The notes beneath the pieces were generated by a model that had not been told where the DNA came from, did not search any database, and saw only the letters and a program-made list of their open reading frames with translations. Below are positions 18,801 to 29,010 of a stretch of DNA of 42,670 bases, piece by piece (within the stretch, counting starts at the first letter, position 1; every line of letters begins with the position of its first letter). The DNA is from Zygnema cylindricum. Lineage: Eukaryota; Streptophyta; Zygnematophyceae; Zygnematales; Zygnemataceae. The translations under genes were made by a program, and so were the position numbers. The stretch spans positions 32,551 to 75,220 of the forward strand of contig JBBHKE010002533.1 in the NCBI GenBank assembly GCA_037447655.1. Reading direction: 5' to 3'.

Positions 18801-19864
18801 TCTCTAAGAGATCTACTTCTCCTCCACACTCTCTTCAAGAAAAATCTCCCCATCCTCCTCAGATGACTCGTCCTCGGTTTCTCCTTTCACTTTTGTGACC
18901 ACAAGTGCCTTTTTCTTCCCTTTGGAAGGACCCCCTCAATGGTTCTCTTAAAGCCTCAGCTCCGACAGCTTGACACAATCCGCGATGAAGTGTCCCAGCT
19001 TGTTTCAAAAATGACAAAGATCCTTTTGGGGCCTTGGTCCTCCAAACTGATCTCTTTCTCCTTTGAATGGCTTTTTCGGGTCCTGTCTTGACCTGTCCCC
19101 TCCGGCAGCTAGAGTTTGAACACTCTTTCCTCCTCTCCTGATCTCAATCGTGTTCTCTTGCACAAGTATCATGCGGACCACTATATTCCACTTCCATGAA
19201 CTATCAGTCATAATCTGTACTCGGTACACTATATTCTTATGCTCGTTGAGTAACTTCATGATGAGAGTGTTAACTTTCTTCTTCATTGTACCTGTTCACC
19301 CAACACTCGCCATCTCCATATACAAACAAGAAAGATCATTATAGTAGTTTAACATCTTTCCCCCTTTGTAAGTATAATTTCCCAACTTTTGCTCGGCCAA
19401 CTGGAGCTATTGAATAGTACCATCTCTATAGATCTCCAACAAACTCACCCACAACTCCTCGGCCTTGTAAACGCGAAGATGGGGAATTTCCAAAGCTTGA
19501 GTGAGGTGTCTCAGAATGAAGTTCTTAGGAGCCATGTTGGTGTCTTCCCACATTTGGGTATCGTTTTCCGTGGTCTTCACGATCGCCGCTCTGGGTGTCT
19601 TAAGAGGTGTCTCCATTTCTTTCCCCTTTTCGGACATCCTGCTGTCCCCATCATCTACCTCCTCTGCTGTAGGAGATGCTGCTGCAAAAAAAACCTTATT
19701 TCACCAAACCCTGGTGGAGTTCTTTGAGATGGACGTTTCACTTGTCCACTGACAATACCCCAGTATCGTTTTTCAAACAAAGCCCTTGTCATCATGGCTT
19801 CCAAATAGATGAACCCAAATCCATTGAAGATGGGCACCCTAGAGGGTGGGCCCATAACCTGCAA
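18801..19864 (-). pseudogene. Element B gag
   Basis: Pieces at 19655-19864 (MGPPSRVPIFNGFGFIYLEA, ALFEKRYWGIVSGQV), 19407-19637 (DTQMWEDTNMAPKNFILRH, AEELWVSLLEIYRDGTIQ) and 19005-19286 (VNTLIMKLLNEHKN, WKWNIVVRMILVQEN), followed by the nucleocapsid region. The CCHC knuckle near 18995-19010 has a stop in place of its second cysteine (CHF-stop-NKLGHFIADC). The in-LTR start ATG is ATC in the adjoining 5' LTR, so translation could not start at the ancestral site. Confidence 0.88.
19845..19859 (-). promoter_or_regulatory. Primer-binding site of element B, half-tRNA(iMet) type
   Basis: GGTTATGGGCCCACC follows the LTR-terminal ATTGCA directly. It is identical to the site of element C although the two LTR families are very different, so the site is under constraint. 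Confidence 0.85.
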
Positions 19865-20858
19865 TTCTGTGTCCTCGATTGGACTACAGAATTCAGCAAG
19901 CCTCTAAGTAGTTTTTAACTAACCCACTTTCAACCCCCACCACTCCGGCCTAAGCAGACAAGTTGACAACCAGGCTGTACCCTATGTAGTTTGAACTCCC
20001 TTGAGTCCGTAAGAAAACGAATCACTAAAAACGGCCAACCAGCCGATAAGGTATGAGGTGGCAAAGATGCCTATTTATACAAACTCTCAAAAGGGAGAGG
20101 TGTCTGCCTACCCAAAAAAAGCTAAGTCCTAATTCTTCTAACAATCCCTATCTATTGCAGTACGAACCAATCAAGTGACTGTACAATACAAAAAAGTACT
20201 GCGGCCGGTGTACTTTTTACGGCCTGTGTACGACAAGGCCATTAAGTGGACGCGTATCCACCTTTTACTTGTATGTATGTTCCTCGGAATTCGCGCGACT
20301 AAATGTTATCTCTCCACGTGGCGGTAGGTCATTCCACGTCACAAAACGCGAAAGTGACCATACCAGAATCTCGGTGGTGATGTGCGCCGTTGGATGAAAA
20401 ACGATATTGAATGTCAGCCAACGAAACAAATGTCCGATTCATTTGTTTCGTGCGGAATCATGTTCGCACTGTATATTAATTATTTCTATGTTCTTTCATT
20501 CATAATTTCGTTAAATGATTTAATGATCAAAACACAGTTTAAATAATTGTCAAACTTTATGTATCCCAACAAACTTCAATGACAGATTGGTTAGAGCTGA
20601 CGGCTACGCCTCGCTCTGCCGGTCGGAGGTTCAAGTCCTGTGGGACAACCTTTTGTTGAGAGAGAATTATGTCGCTCCTTAGTCCTGCTTATGGAGCTGA
20701 GGCAACCATGGCTCCACCACTCTCTCTCTTCTTCACTGACTACAACAAGTATGGGGGATAGAGGAAAGAGGTGGGGCAGACTGCCTCCGCTATTCTTTTC
20801 TTTTCCTGCTAAGATATTCAAACCTAGAAAATACTTCATAAATCTAGTGATTTCAACA
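19860..20858 (-). mobile_element. 5' LTR of element B (999 bp)
   Basis: Starts TGTTGAAATC at 20858 beside GAATG and ends ATTGCA at 19860. It has a TATA-type box at about 20073-20079, GTAC sites, a perfect 11-bp CGAAACAAATG/CATTTGTTTCG dyad at about 20420-20450, and a tRNA-like block at 20578-20655. Compared with its partner at 6976-7981 it has many substitutions and small indels. Confidence 0.93.
20578..20655 (+). repeat. tRNA-like block in U3 of LTR B (5' copy), perfect B-box
   Basis: An A-box-like TGACAGATTGGTTAGAGC is followed by GGTTCAAGTCC (20628-20638), which fits the B-box consensus GGTTCRANTCC exactly, and a TTTT run at 20651-20654. It is antisense to the element. This is the best-preserved of the blocks. 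Confidence 0.65.
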
Positions 20859-20896
20859 GAATGAATAAAAAAAAAAAAAAGCCCTAGGGGATAAAA

Positions 20897-21070
20897 GCCT
20901 AGGCTGCGCAACTGGATCCGATTGCGGAGTTTGATGCTACAGACGGATACTAAGCAGGTTCTAAACTTTATTGTGCAGTAGGATGTAACTCAACTGGAGG
21001 GAGTAACTCAATATGTCCACCTTCTCCTCCTCCTCGTCCTCCTCCTCCTCCTTCACCGAGGAAAAGTAAA
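20897..21070 (+). pseudogene. Hevein-like chitin-binding domain relic, copy 2
   Basis: The frame GCATGSDCGV is followed by a stop and CY. After a frameshift it continues as KLYCAVGCNSTGGSNSICP and a Pro/Arg hinge (SPPPRPPPPPSPRKSK). It aligns with copy 1 at 6290-6463 (GCGTGTDCGG, GCNSTRGTC, Pro tail), and similarity extends about 190 bp downstream. Together with copy 1 it indicates an ancestral tandem pair into which element B inserted. It has no start, signal peptide or catalytic domain in frame. Confidence 0.55.
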
Positions 21071-21260
21071 AAAAAAAATGTTTTGTGTTACTTGCAAAGA
21101 CTACAATAAAAAGGAGAAAGCACTACATTGTGCAGATTACACACTGCAAACACTTGTATAACTTTTTTGAGCGATATGTATTACAATCTTATTAAATTTT
21201 TTGTAGTTACTTGGAATAACGGTATTGAAAAGGTTTGCGGCCTAATCGCAAAGTTGTTGG

Positions 21261-21446
21261 AAATGATGCATCAATTTATATGTGTATATATATATATCGA
21301 TTATCGATAGGTAAAAAAAGATACATATACGGCACGTTATTCGTCAGAGGTTACAAATACACAATAATAGAAAATGATTGTCAGATGTTTTTTCGTACAA
21401 TTTTTAACCACAAGCTACTATAGTGAAATAACAGTATAATGAATCT
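21261..21446. other. Short AT-rich non-coding interval
   Basis: Contains a short TATATATATA run near 21288. No gene or repeat was recognised. Confidence 0.4.
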
Positions 21447-21660
21447 AAAAGCGCGATGGTAAACCATCTTGGGTCCAAAGGTATAAAAGGGGTGGCATGG
21501 CCAAAACTAGAAAACTACAAGCAGGGCAAAAAAACAAAGAAAGCAACGTGAACACATAAAATTGGCGCAGGAAACAATTCCACTCAAACTTGAAAACCAA
21601 AGCACCACAACGCACTAAAACTAATGCTACAACCCCGACCTCCACATAATTAAATATCTA
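21447..21660 (-). repeat. LINE-like 3' end, copy 1
   Basis: On the minus strand a T-rich untranslated-looking region ends in a GATGGTTTACCATC hairpin followed by GCGCTTTT. A related segment is at 24598-24800 in the same orientation. A hairpin plus T-rich 3' region is typical of plant LINE 3' ends, but no reverse transcriptase was found nearby, so the class is a guess. Confidence 0.4.
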
Positions 21661-24597
21661 TGAAAAACTACCTGGTAAGTCCCCCAAGCTCAAAGAGCAC
21701 ATTGAGGGAGTTCCTGAACGCGTCGACGGTCAATAACCATAAGAGCTAATCAAAGGAGGATAGAAGCTTGCACTCGCTGTAAAGCCACAGATAAGCATTG
21801 GCAATAAAAAGAAGTAAGGATTTAAGGAGGAGGGCTCCGAGCGCTCAAATGAGCACCGCCCACAATTACGGAGAAACTCGTCCAACGCAAACCCAAACAA
21901 CCAAAGATCTCGATGCAATCAAAATAAAATCATCCATAGTGTTTCGGTGTGCAAATCCGCTCCTTCGTGTTAGCGGTATCACGAGCTGCCACTCCAACAT
22001 GTCGAGCCGCTTGACCAACGACAGTAGTTGAACTAGGATTTGCCAAAAAATTGTCACTAAAGATGCGACATGCATCATCGAGCAAAACAATATCGATGCG
22101 GCGCGAAGGAATAATATGGAAAACCTCCATTCGCAAGAAAAATAACGTGTGCTTCTTTCCAGGTGAGCGTGAACTTCACCATTAACAACAGTGTCCCGAG
22201 AACCACATCCACCGAAGGAAGCTTTTTGGTGAGTTTTTAAACGGCTATAATTCTTTCCGTTGGGGCTGCCCCGACCAAGATCAAGACTGCTATATTTTGA
22301 CTAGGCATAGAATCAAAATCTTAAAATCATTTTTTTTCATTTAAATTCATGCTTGAATTAGAATGAAGGAGTTATCCTCTATTGACCTTTTGTAAACAGC
22401 CTTGATCCTCAATGTCTCCAGATAAGGATGAGTGCTACTGGCAATGTTGCTTTCCTTACGACTCTCTACATCGGCAGAGTGTTGACCAATGGACCGCTGC
22501 AAGGTGCCGTAAACGCTCAGCAATGGCCTGTGTCTCGAAGTCAGAGTGGAGGTAAAATTTCCCCACAGAAAGAGGAAAGATTGTGCAATTCAAAGTTTTT
22601 CCTACTTGGGAAAATGTCATTGGTTAAGCTTATACTAGAAATCAAACGATGACCTCTTAGGCTATCATGGGAACTTTGAGAAAGTTGAAAAATATAGTTT
22701 AACTGATGGAAAACAGTATGGAACATCTATGAAAATCCTCAAGGAAGATTCGGCGCGTTGAATTTAATAAAAAAAGGCTATCACTATGGAAGACCTAATT
22801 TTCGTGAATAATAAAGAAATTTACATTATGTGATCTGGTTTTTTCACAAATATTTCCAATACTGATCCAGGATTAGGAAAAACTTACAGAGTTGGTTTCA
22901 GAAGCTAGAGGATTTTTTGAGAGTAATCATAACATAGTCTTGCAAGGATGTCCAAATTTTACAATAAAAAATGGAATCGACAGACATGATACTTAACATG
23001 CTGATCGCATCTACAATATTTTTTTTTCTGTACATCTTTGGTTTATTTTACAGTACTTTTTATGTTATGATATAAAATTCATCATTACAAGCAATTGATT
23101 CTAGAAAACTGATATCAATTGATTTATTTATCTATTGATAATTGATAAATCTTGTCTCAATTCCAAGTTTTTTTGGGAGTGTAATTGTACGTGTTTTTGG
23201 TATCAGGGCAACGGAGAAACTAGCGCCGTGAGTCTCGTAAACCTTAGACCCACTTTTGCTGACGTCAGCATCAGTGGCAAGATTTGCAGTGCGCCATTGG
23301 CCAAAGTCCTCGGCTGTCCCTCAATGTCCACGTCCCCCAACATCTGTGGGCACCCCAATTTTAGTCTCTACCCATTTTGATCTCCACTCCTCCAGTTTCG
23401 TTGTCAACGCATCCAGTTGATGTTTACACCTTCAACTTCAGTTTCTACCCCTCCAATTTGTATTTCTACCCCGTCCAATCTCAAAATCTACCCCTCCTAT
23501 CTCCGTATACTCTCCTCTTATCTCAGTGACTTGACAGTCACTTGGAGATCCACACTTTATTGGAGCCGATGAATCTCGTTTTGAATTCTCCAGTACGAAA
23601 GACTTGACTTTGTCGGTTTTTTTTTAGGTTTGTTGCTTAATTTGGCAAATTACATTTTTTTAGGAACATAACCTTGTTAAAAATTTAAAATTCATAAATT
23701 TGGAGAGAAAATGTGCTCATTTTTGAATTTCCCATTTATAAACTCAAATCCAGTTTTTATTATTTTGTTCGCAACGATCGGATAGGATGCCTCCATATTA
23801 CAAATGCTTCAAACATGTCCATTTTGTGAACATCATTTTATCTCTAGTTTACACATTCAAGTCAAGTTTTTTATATTCACATATTTAATTTGTCCTTTTT
23901 TTAACTTTTCTACTTTCTAAAGGGAGCCCGATCCCATTTACTGCTTGGTAAACGTCTCCCATTTCCACATCGCCGTATTTTATGGCAGTCGTTTCGACCA
24001 ATGGGATCATTTTATGGCGGTAGTTTCGATTACATAGATAAGCCAAATGGGGAATTCGTTGAAGCTACCACTCAATCACATTCGCGGCGCGCAGTGGTAT
24101 CAGGTGGTAGTGCGACAACGACTACATGGCTCGCACGGGAATCGACAGCGCAGAAGTGAAGCATTAAACATGAGGGCGATTTTTGTGACCGTGCGAGAGG
24201 TGACATCAAGGTGACGTGACTCACGGCTAAAGTACAAAGCGTCGACGATTTGATTGACGTGTACGAATTCGAGATTGAAGACGTACTGAAAATGCGCATT
24301 AACTTCCGAACTTAAATCGCACTTTTGCGCACGGAAACTGATGGGTTGGTGCATATAGATTTCGAATTGCATGCGACAAATTTGTCGAATGGAGCTCACG
24401 GACTTCTTTCTTTTCAATATTGTCCATGTCCTAAAAACCCTAGAAAGGTGTAAAAGTTCTATATTTTATCATCATGGTGTGAGGTGTAGTGAATGAGTCA
24501 AAAGTTTGGTAATTTTTGTGGCAAGACAACATTTTTTCATTTTCCCGTGTTTTGTTAATGTAGTTTCTATTGTGTACTGAGGGGCCGACTTTATTAA
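21661..24597. other. Unrecognised DNA, no confident gene
   Basis: Short open frames only (up to 105 codons, 24100-24417 on the minus strand), none recognised. On the plus strand, 22550-23010 shows scattered words (PLRLSWEL, then GRFGALNLIKKGYHYGRP) that could be remnants of a GH19 chitinase domain, across many stops. Around 23390-23530 a CTACCCCTCC-type phrase repeats. The rest is AT-rich. Confidence 0.4.
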
Positions 24598-24872
24598 AAG
24601 GCGCGATGGTAAACCATCTGAGTCCATAGGAACAAAAAGAAGTAGCATTGCTAAAACTAAAAAAACCACACGACGAGGGAAAAAACAAAAAGGAAAATCA
24701 AGGCAAAAACAATGAAAATACGAAAGGATGGCAGGGAAATCGAAAACACCCAAAAAAGCAAAACCCAGCAAACAAAACATCAAGGAGAAAACTAACACGT
24801 ATCAAAAAAACCCCCAACATAACTGAAAAATGTTGCTTTGAAAAATTAGTTTCGTGCGTACGTGACATTTTG
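24598..24872 (-). repeat. LINE-like 3' end, copy 2
   Basis: Matches copy 1 at 21447: the same GATGGTTTACCATCGCGCC end, here followed by TTTTAATAAAG, which includes a canonical AATAAA signal. Similarity fades after about 200 bp. The bases from about 24800 to 24872 were not assigned. Confidence 0.4.
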
Positions 24873-26040
24873 TGAAATTCTATGGGCTACATTGCCACAC
24901 AGAATTTGCAGATCAAAAGAAGCTAATCTAGATAGTGCCGACTCCAAGTTTATATAAACCCAAATGGTTGACCCGTTGACAATCAGAACCCCATTACAGC
25001 TTCACCCCTGTGAAATAAGACTTTCTGTGTGCTCAGTTCTACCACAGAATGCAAAGTTAGAATATGAGATTTGGACACATTTACCCACTTTGACTTTCCC
25101 TTAGAAATGCAACCACCCTGGCTGGCAAACACTCTGACCGACTACACCCATGTGTAGCCTGGACTCCCCTGAGTCCGCAGGAAAAAGAACCACTGAATTT
25201 GGTCAACTGAGTTCATTGTTATGGCTGGCCAAAGTTTGCCATTTATACAAGGTGCTCTCAGGGAGAGTCAGCTACCTACCAGAAATATTCTAAGTCCTAG
25301 TCCCTCTCTAAACCCCTTCTACTAAAGTACGGCGCCAATCACAGGACTGTACCGTACATGAAAGTACAATCGCCGGAGTACTTTCTGTACGGCAACTGTA
25401 CGGCAGGACCATACGAGTGACAAATGTCACATCCAAACTTGTTATCTTGCGCTCCGAAGATTCCGCAATCCTCCAGCGCATTTCCACATGTCATCCGGGG
25501 TGGCGGCATAAGAAAACGCCAAGGCTGCCATTTCGGAATCTTGGCTACCACCACAGCCGTCGATTAAATCCGGTATTTATTCTTACCCGTCAAAAATATG
25601 TGCGCGGTATTTGTTTCGCTGTCAAAACAAATGCGCGGTATTAGTTTCGTGTAAATCGTAATACTCTAAACTGTTTCTATGTACTAAAGATCTATTCACG
25701 CCGTTAAATGAATTCGTCTACGCGTACATATTTATATAATTATCAAACCCTATACGTTCTAGCACTAGTCTTAGAGTAAACGGACAAAGCTAACGGCTAC
25801 ATTGACGAAGGGCAGGTTCCAGGATCAATTCCTGGGTCCGTCAATACTTTTGGTAAACCAACCAAATACTACAACCTGTCTCTCTCTGGGCAGCATGGGC
25901 AGCCATGGCTCTAGCTTCCTCTCCAACCTTTAGTCACTACAACAAGTGTGGGGGCTTGGAGAAGGGAGTCAGAGGCAGGCTGCCTCTACTCTTTTTCTAT
26001 CTAGTAAAACCCTAGAAAATACCCAAATATCAACATTTTG
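24868..26040 (-). mobile_element. Solo LTR related to element C (LTR 24873-26035) with target duplication
   Basis: An LTR of the C type, 1163 bp, starting TGTTGATATTTGGG and ending AGAATTTCA on the minus strand, between TTTTG duplications at 24868-24872 and 26036-26040. No internal region remains, so it arose by recombination between the two LTRs of a full element. It carries fewer CGAAACAAAT repeats than LTR C (about one and a half units near 25590-25650) and a tRNA-like block at 25772-25851. The ATG 20 nt from its end is followed at once by a stop. Confidence 0.93.
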
Positions 26041-27220
26041 TGCGCACGCGACGTTTCGTACGTACCTTGATAATTAGATTTAATGTGGAGGTTTGAATTG
26101 ATTCACGGATTGGGGGAGTAAATGCACCGATAAATTTAAAGGGACATAAAGGACTAATTGAGTGGCGCAAACAAGTATAGGAAATGAACCGCGGATCGCG
26201 AAGCGATCCGATGTTTAATGTTCGAAATGTTTTTGAGTGTACGCCGGTCGTACGGTGTTATTTTGAAAAGCTTTAGTCCTCTCTATGCCCTGAGTGTGAG
26301 GGAGAGAGAGTTTCACGACTTAGCATATGTTTGGTTGTAAGTTTGGTTCTTTACACACCAGAATTGATGTTACAATAGATCGGTAGGGAGTACACCTTTG
26401 TATACACTCCTGAGACACACGTCACTACAAGAAAGAAGACACTCCATAATATCCAGTTGTTGGTGCATAGATACACTTGAGGACGAAATGGCACATGGAG
26501 ATTTGTCTACGGTGCCTAATTTGATATCTAGGTGGCGGACGGAAACCGCCAACAAATTCTGGTCCGTGTGAACCACATACACGACAAATGACGTGGCATA
26601 CAGAATCCTACTTCTTTGTAAATATTTGGTTCAACAGATTTTTGTTTTTGTGTGGTTAGCTGATTAGTGTATGATTCTTTTTGTATCACGTACCTTGTTC
26701 GGTTCGATTATACTCACCGTAGGTAGTTATTGTACGGCTGGTATGCCTCCGTAAGTTCGGCTTCAGTGTATATGATTTTCGCACGCAGGAACTTTTTGGA
26801 CCAAAAACTGTTTATGGTGTTTTTTGGTAATTTTATCTAAGGATTACTCTCAGATCTGTAGGTTAAATTATCCAAAAATCTGTATGTGTGTTTCTATTTA
26901 TCTTATTAATATTTTCACATATTTTCAGGCATATTGTGTGTCTGGTTAGTGTTTTACTTCATTGTGAAGTTGGTCGTTTTATTAAAGTTATGGCAGACTG
27001 TTTTTCTGCAACTTTGACTAGATGATGTGATCACTCTGTTTATTATTTTTGTCTCACACTTTGTGAGGTTATTCTATAGTCTAAAAAATATCTTTGAATG
27101 TAGTTTCAGCTTGTTTTGTTCTTTTTGTAGAATTATGTGTTGATTCAAAGTAGGCTGTTTTTGGGTAGTATGTGGTGCTTCCGAGGGTAAATCCGTGGCT
27201 GAAAATGGCTATGGACAACC
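26041..27220. other. Non-coding DNA left of element D
   Basis: No gene or LTR was recognised, although a 5' LTR for element D would be expected to end at 27220. At 26423 the sequence CACTACAAGAAA is the typical terminus of a plant CACTA (En/Spm) transposon, and GGCGG/CCGCC inverted words follow near 26532. No opposite end was found. Confidence 0.4.
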
Positions 27221-27235
27221 GGTTATGGGCCCACG
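27221..27235 (+). promoter_or_regulatory. Primer-binding site of element D
   Basis: GGTTATGGGCCCACG matches the B and C sites at 14 of 15 positions. The base before it is C rather than the usual LTR-terminal A, and no LTR was identified upstream. Confidence 0.6.
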
Positions 27236-27299
27236 CCCATGGCTACCCATATTGGATGAATCTTACTTACCTAGTCTTGATGGAACTGAATAATATTGT

Positions 27300-27960
27300 T
27301 GGAGGAGTACTATGGAGAGCTACTTCAAGTTGAGGGAGCTTATAGATGTGGTGGATGGGACATGTGTCGACACATCTGTTGGATGCAGAAAAGGTGGAAT
27401 CTAAAAAGGAGAAGGCGAATACCTTGTTGATGAAAATCCTAGAGGAGAACAACAATATTTTCAATAGAGTTAAAGACCTACCCGACAGCAAGTGGATATG
27501 GAATACATTGGTTGGAATAATATTGGTCAAAGATAATACAATTGAGCTTCAAAGTGGAGGAAAGAGCGGTCAAGCCTTGGCCACCGGAACCAATTGGAGA
27601 GACCAACAAACCAAGAAGCCTTATGGGAATTTTGGTGGAAGAGGTAGAGGAGGTCAACCGGATGGACTCGGACCTCGGCCACCAAAGGGGCTTTGCCATT
27701 TTTGCAAGAAACATGGTCACTACATAGCACACTGCACCAAGCTGATAGAGCTAAGGCTCAGAGAGACCAAATCTGGTGCTCCTACCTGAAAGAAGAAGGC
27801 TCTCATTACCACCTAGGGGAAAAAGGAGCTTGGAGAGGAGGAGATCTTTGATGAAGAGGACGGGGAGCTTCTTCTCAACGAAAAGCTAGAGGAGAAAGAG
27901 ATACCAAGGAGGAAAAAATGTGCAATCGGAGCTTTCCGAGAAGATCCAAAGGAAAGTTGG
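27300..27960 (+). pseudogene. Element D gag, internally deleted
   Basis: Open stretch 27346-27789: KANTLLMKILEENNNIFNRV, WIWNTLVGIILVKDN, a Gly/Arg-rich region (GNFGGRGRGGQ) and an intact CCHC knuckle CHFCKKHGHYIAHC. Most of the N-terminal Gag found in elements B and C is missing between 27260 and 27350. After a stop at 27787-27789 the acidic region (EEEIFDEEDGELLLNEK) leads into protease. Confidence 0.85.
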
Positions 27961-29010
27961 ATCATTGACTCGGGTGCCTCCATGCATATGTGCTGGGAAA
28001 AGCAATTGTTTACTAAACTGAGAAAGATTTGTTGTTTCTGGAAAGCTTTAAGTCTTAGCAAATTAAATAGGACGACTGAAAGATAGATCCACAAGGACAC
28101 GCGTCGTCACTTCAAGCATAGTGCAGGTATTTCGAATGTCACAAACACCCGCGTACACATGTCACACATCGAGCGGAACAATGCAGCTGTGACGCAAATA
28201 GGACAAGCGCAACTGCGGTAATTTTTGATACTGACTGTACGGACAACACAGCTACGACGCAGACTAGACAAACGCCGCTGCGACTATTTTTGTATGGGAC
28301 AACGCAGCAACAACGAAGTCAGATATACTTGAATATGATCTGGGATTGGACTGCGCAGCTGCGGTTAATATGAATGAAGTCCACAAACAAGATTCATAAG
28401 AGGATAAAGAAGTAACATACTAGCAGGTGTTTTGCAACAACCAAATGGACGTATTCAGAGAAAGTGTCACTAAGCCGACGGCAGGTATTTGAACAAATCA
28501 CTTGTATAGATATTTTAGTAGTGGAATTGCACAATGGTAGATCAGCTTTTAGTGTGACTATAAATACTTAGATCTCAGTGGAAGTTTAGTTTTTTGGACG
28601 TATCCGTTAGCAACACTTGTATCGGTGGTACAACATTATCTAATAGAACAATTGAGTGTAGACACTCACTGCTAGTATAAGACTTAGGACGTAGAACAGT
28701 TTATGTATTTAGACTCCCAAGTAGTAAAACTGCAGATAGTTTTTCGGAAACTTCTCAGTCTTATATCTTGAGTGTTGTTGGGTCAATTGTACTGAAACTT
28801 TGGGAGTTGTCAGTGTTTATGCTGCTCTATATTTTGATTGAGTTTTGTGAAGTTTGAATGCTTATTTGGTGAACACTTCAAAATAGTTGTTTGGAAGTAT
28901 TCTTGATAGCTTCTAAGAGTGTATCATGTCTACTTCTACTACTACTGCTGCTCCTCCACGTGCACCGGTGGTTGTAGAACAACAAGATTCCCACTTTAGA
29001 GATAGAATAT
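27961..29010 (+). pseudogene. Element D protease, interrupted by a solo LTR
   Basis: WIIDSGASMHMCWEKQLF at about 27958-28012 has the copia aspartic protease active site DSGAS intact. The sequence is then broken at 28030 by a 955-bp LTR and resumes at 28990 with IPT-type residues and GDGRVVTTDLV, which correspond to element B's IPTVDKKYEDRRVVTT. Confidence 0.88.
28025..28989 (+). mobile_element. Solo LTR of a further family (28030-28984) with AGATT duplications
   Basis: Ends TGTTGTT and AACAACA, flanked by AGATT at 28025-28029 and 28985-28989. Excising it restores the protease frame of element D. TATAAATA is at 28559-28566. Degenerate tandem repeats of about 56-66 bp (units starting near 28176, 28242 and 28298) lie in U3. 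An ATG at 28926 opens MSTSTTTAAPPRAP and stays open to the LTR end, suggesting that gag starts in the LTR in this family too. Orientation follows the TATA box and this ATG. Confidence 0.85.

Larger units (their letters stand above)
6971..20863 (-). mobile_element. Copia element B, complete but decayed, with nested element C
   Basis: Both LTRs are present: the 3' LTR at 6976-7981 and the 5' LTR at 19860-20858. Identical 5-bp duplications GAATG sit at 6971-6975 and 20859-20863, proving one insertion event. Reading on the minus strand, the order is PBS, gag, protease, integrase, RT, RNase H, polypurine tract. The two LTRs differ at many positions (more than one in ten over the stretch compared), so the insertion is old. 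A 7.5-kb tandem element (9682-17181) interrupts it just before the RT domain. Without that insert, B would be about 6.4 kb. It is the largest single structure in the window. Confidence 0.95.

Noticed and set aside
20578-20655. Functional tRNA gene
   Set aside because: The acceptor ends do not pair and no sound anticodon stem forms; only promoter-like boxes are kept, so it is listed as tRNA-like.
24085-24105. Primer-binding-site-like GTGGTATCAGG
   Set aside because: It resembles the common TGGTATCAGA site, but no LTR end precedes it and no gag follows.
24072-24417. Overlapping 105- and 75-codon minus-strand ORFs
   Set aside because: No recognisable domain and no transcript signals; the two frames overlap and neither is favoured.
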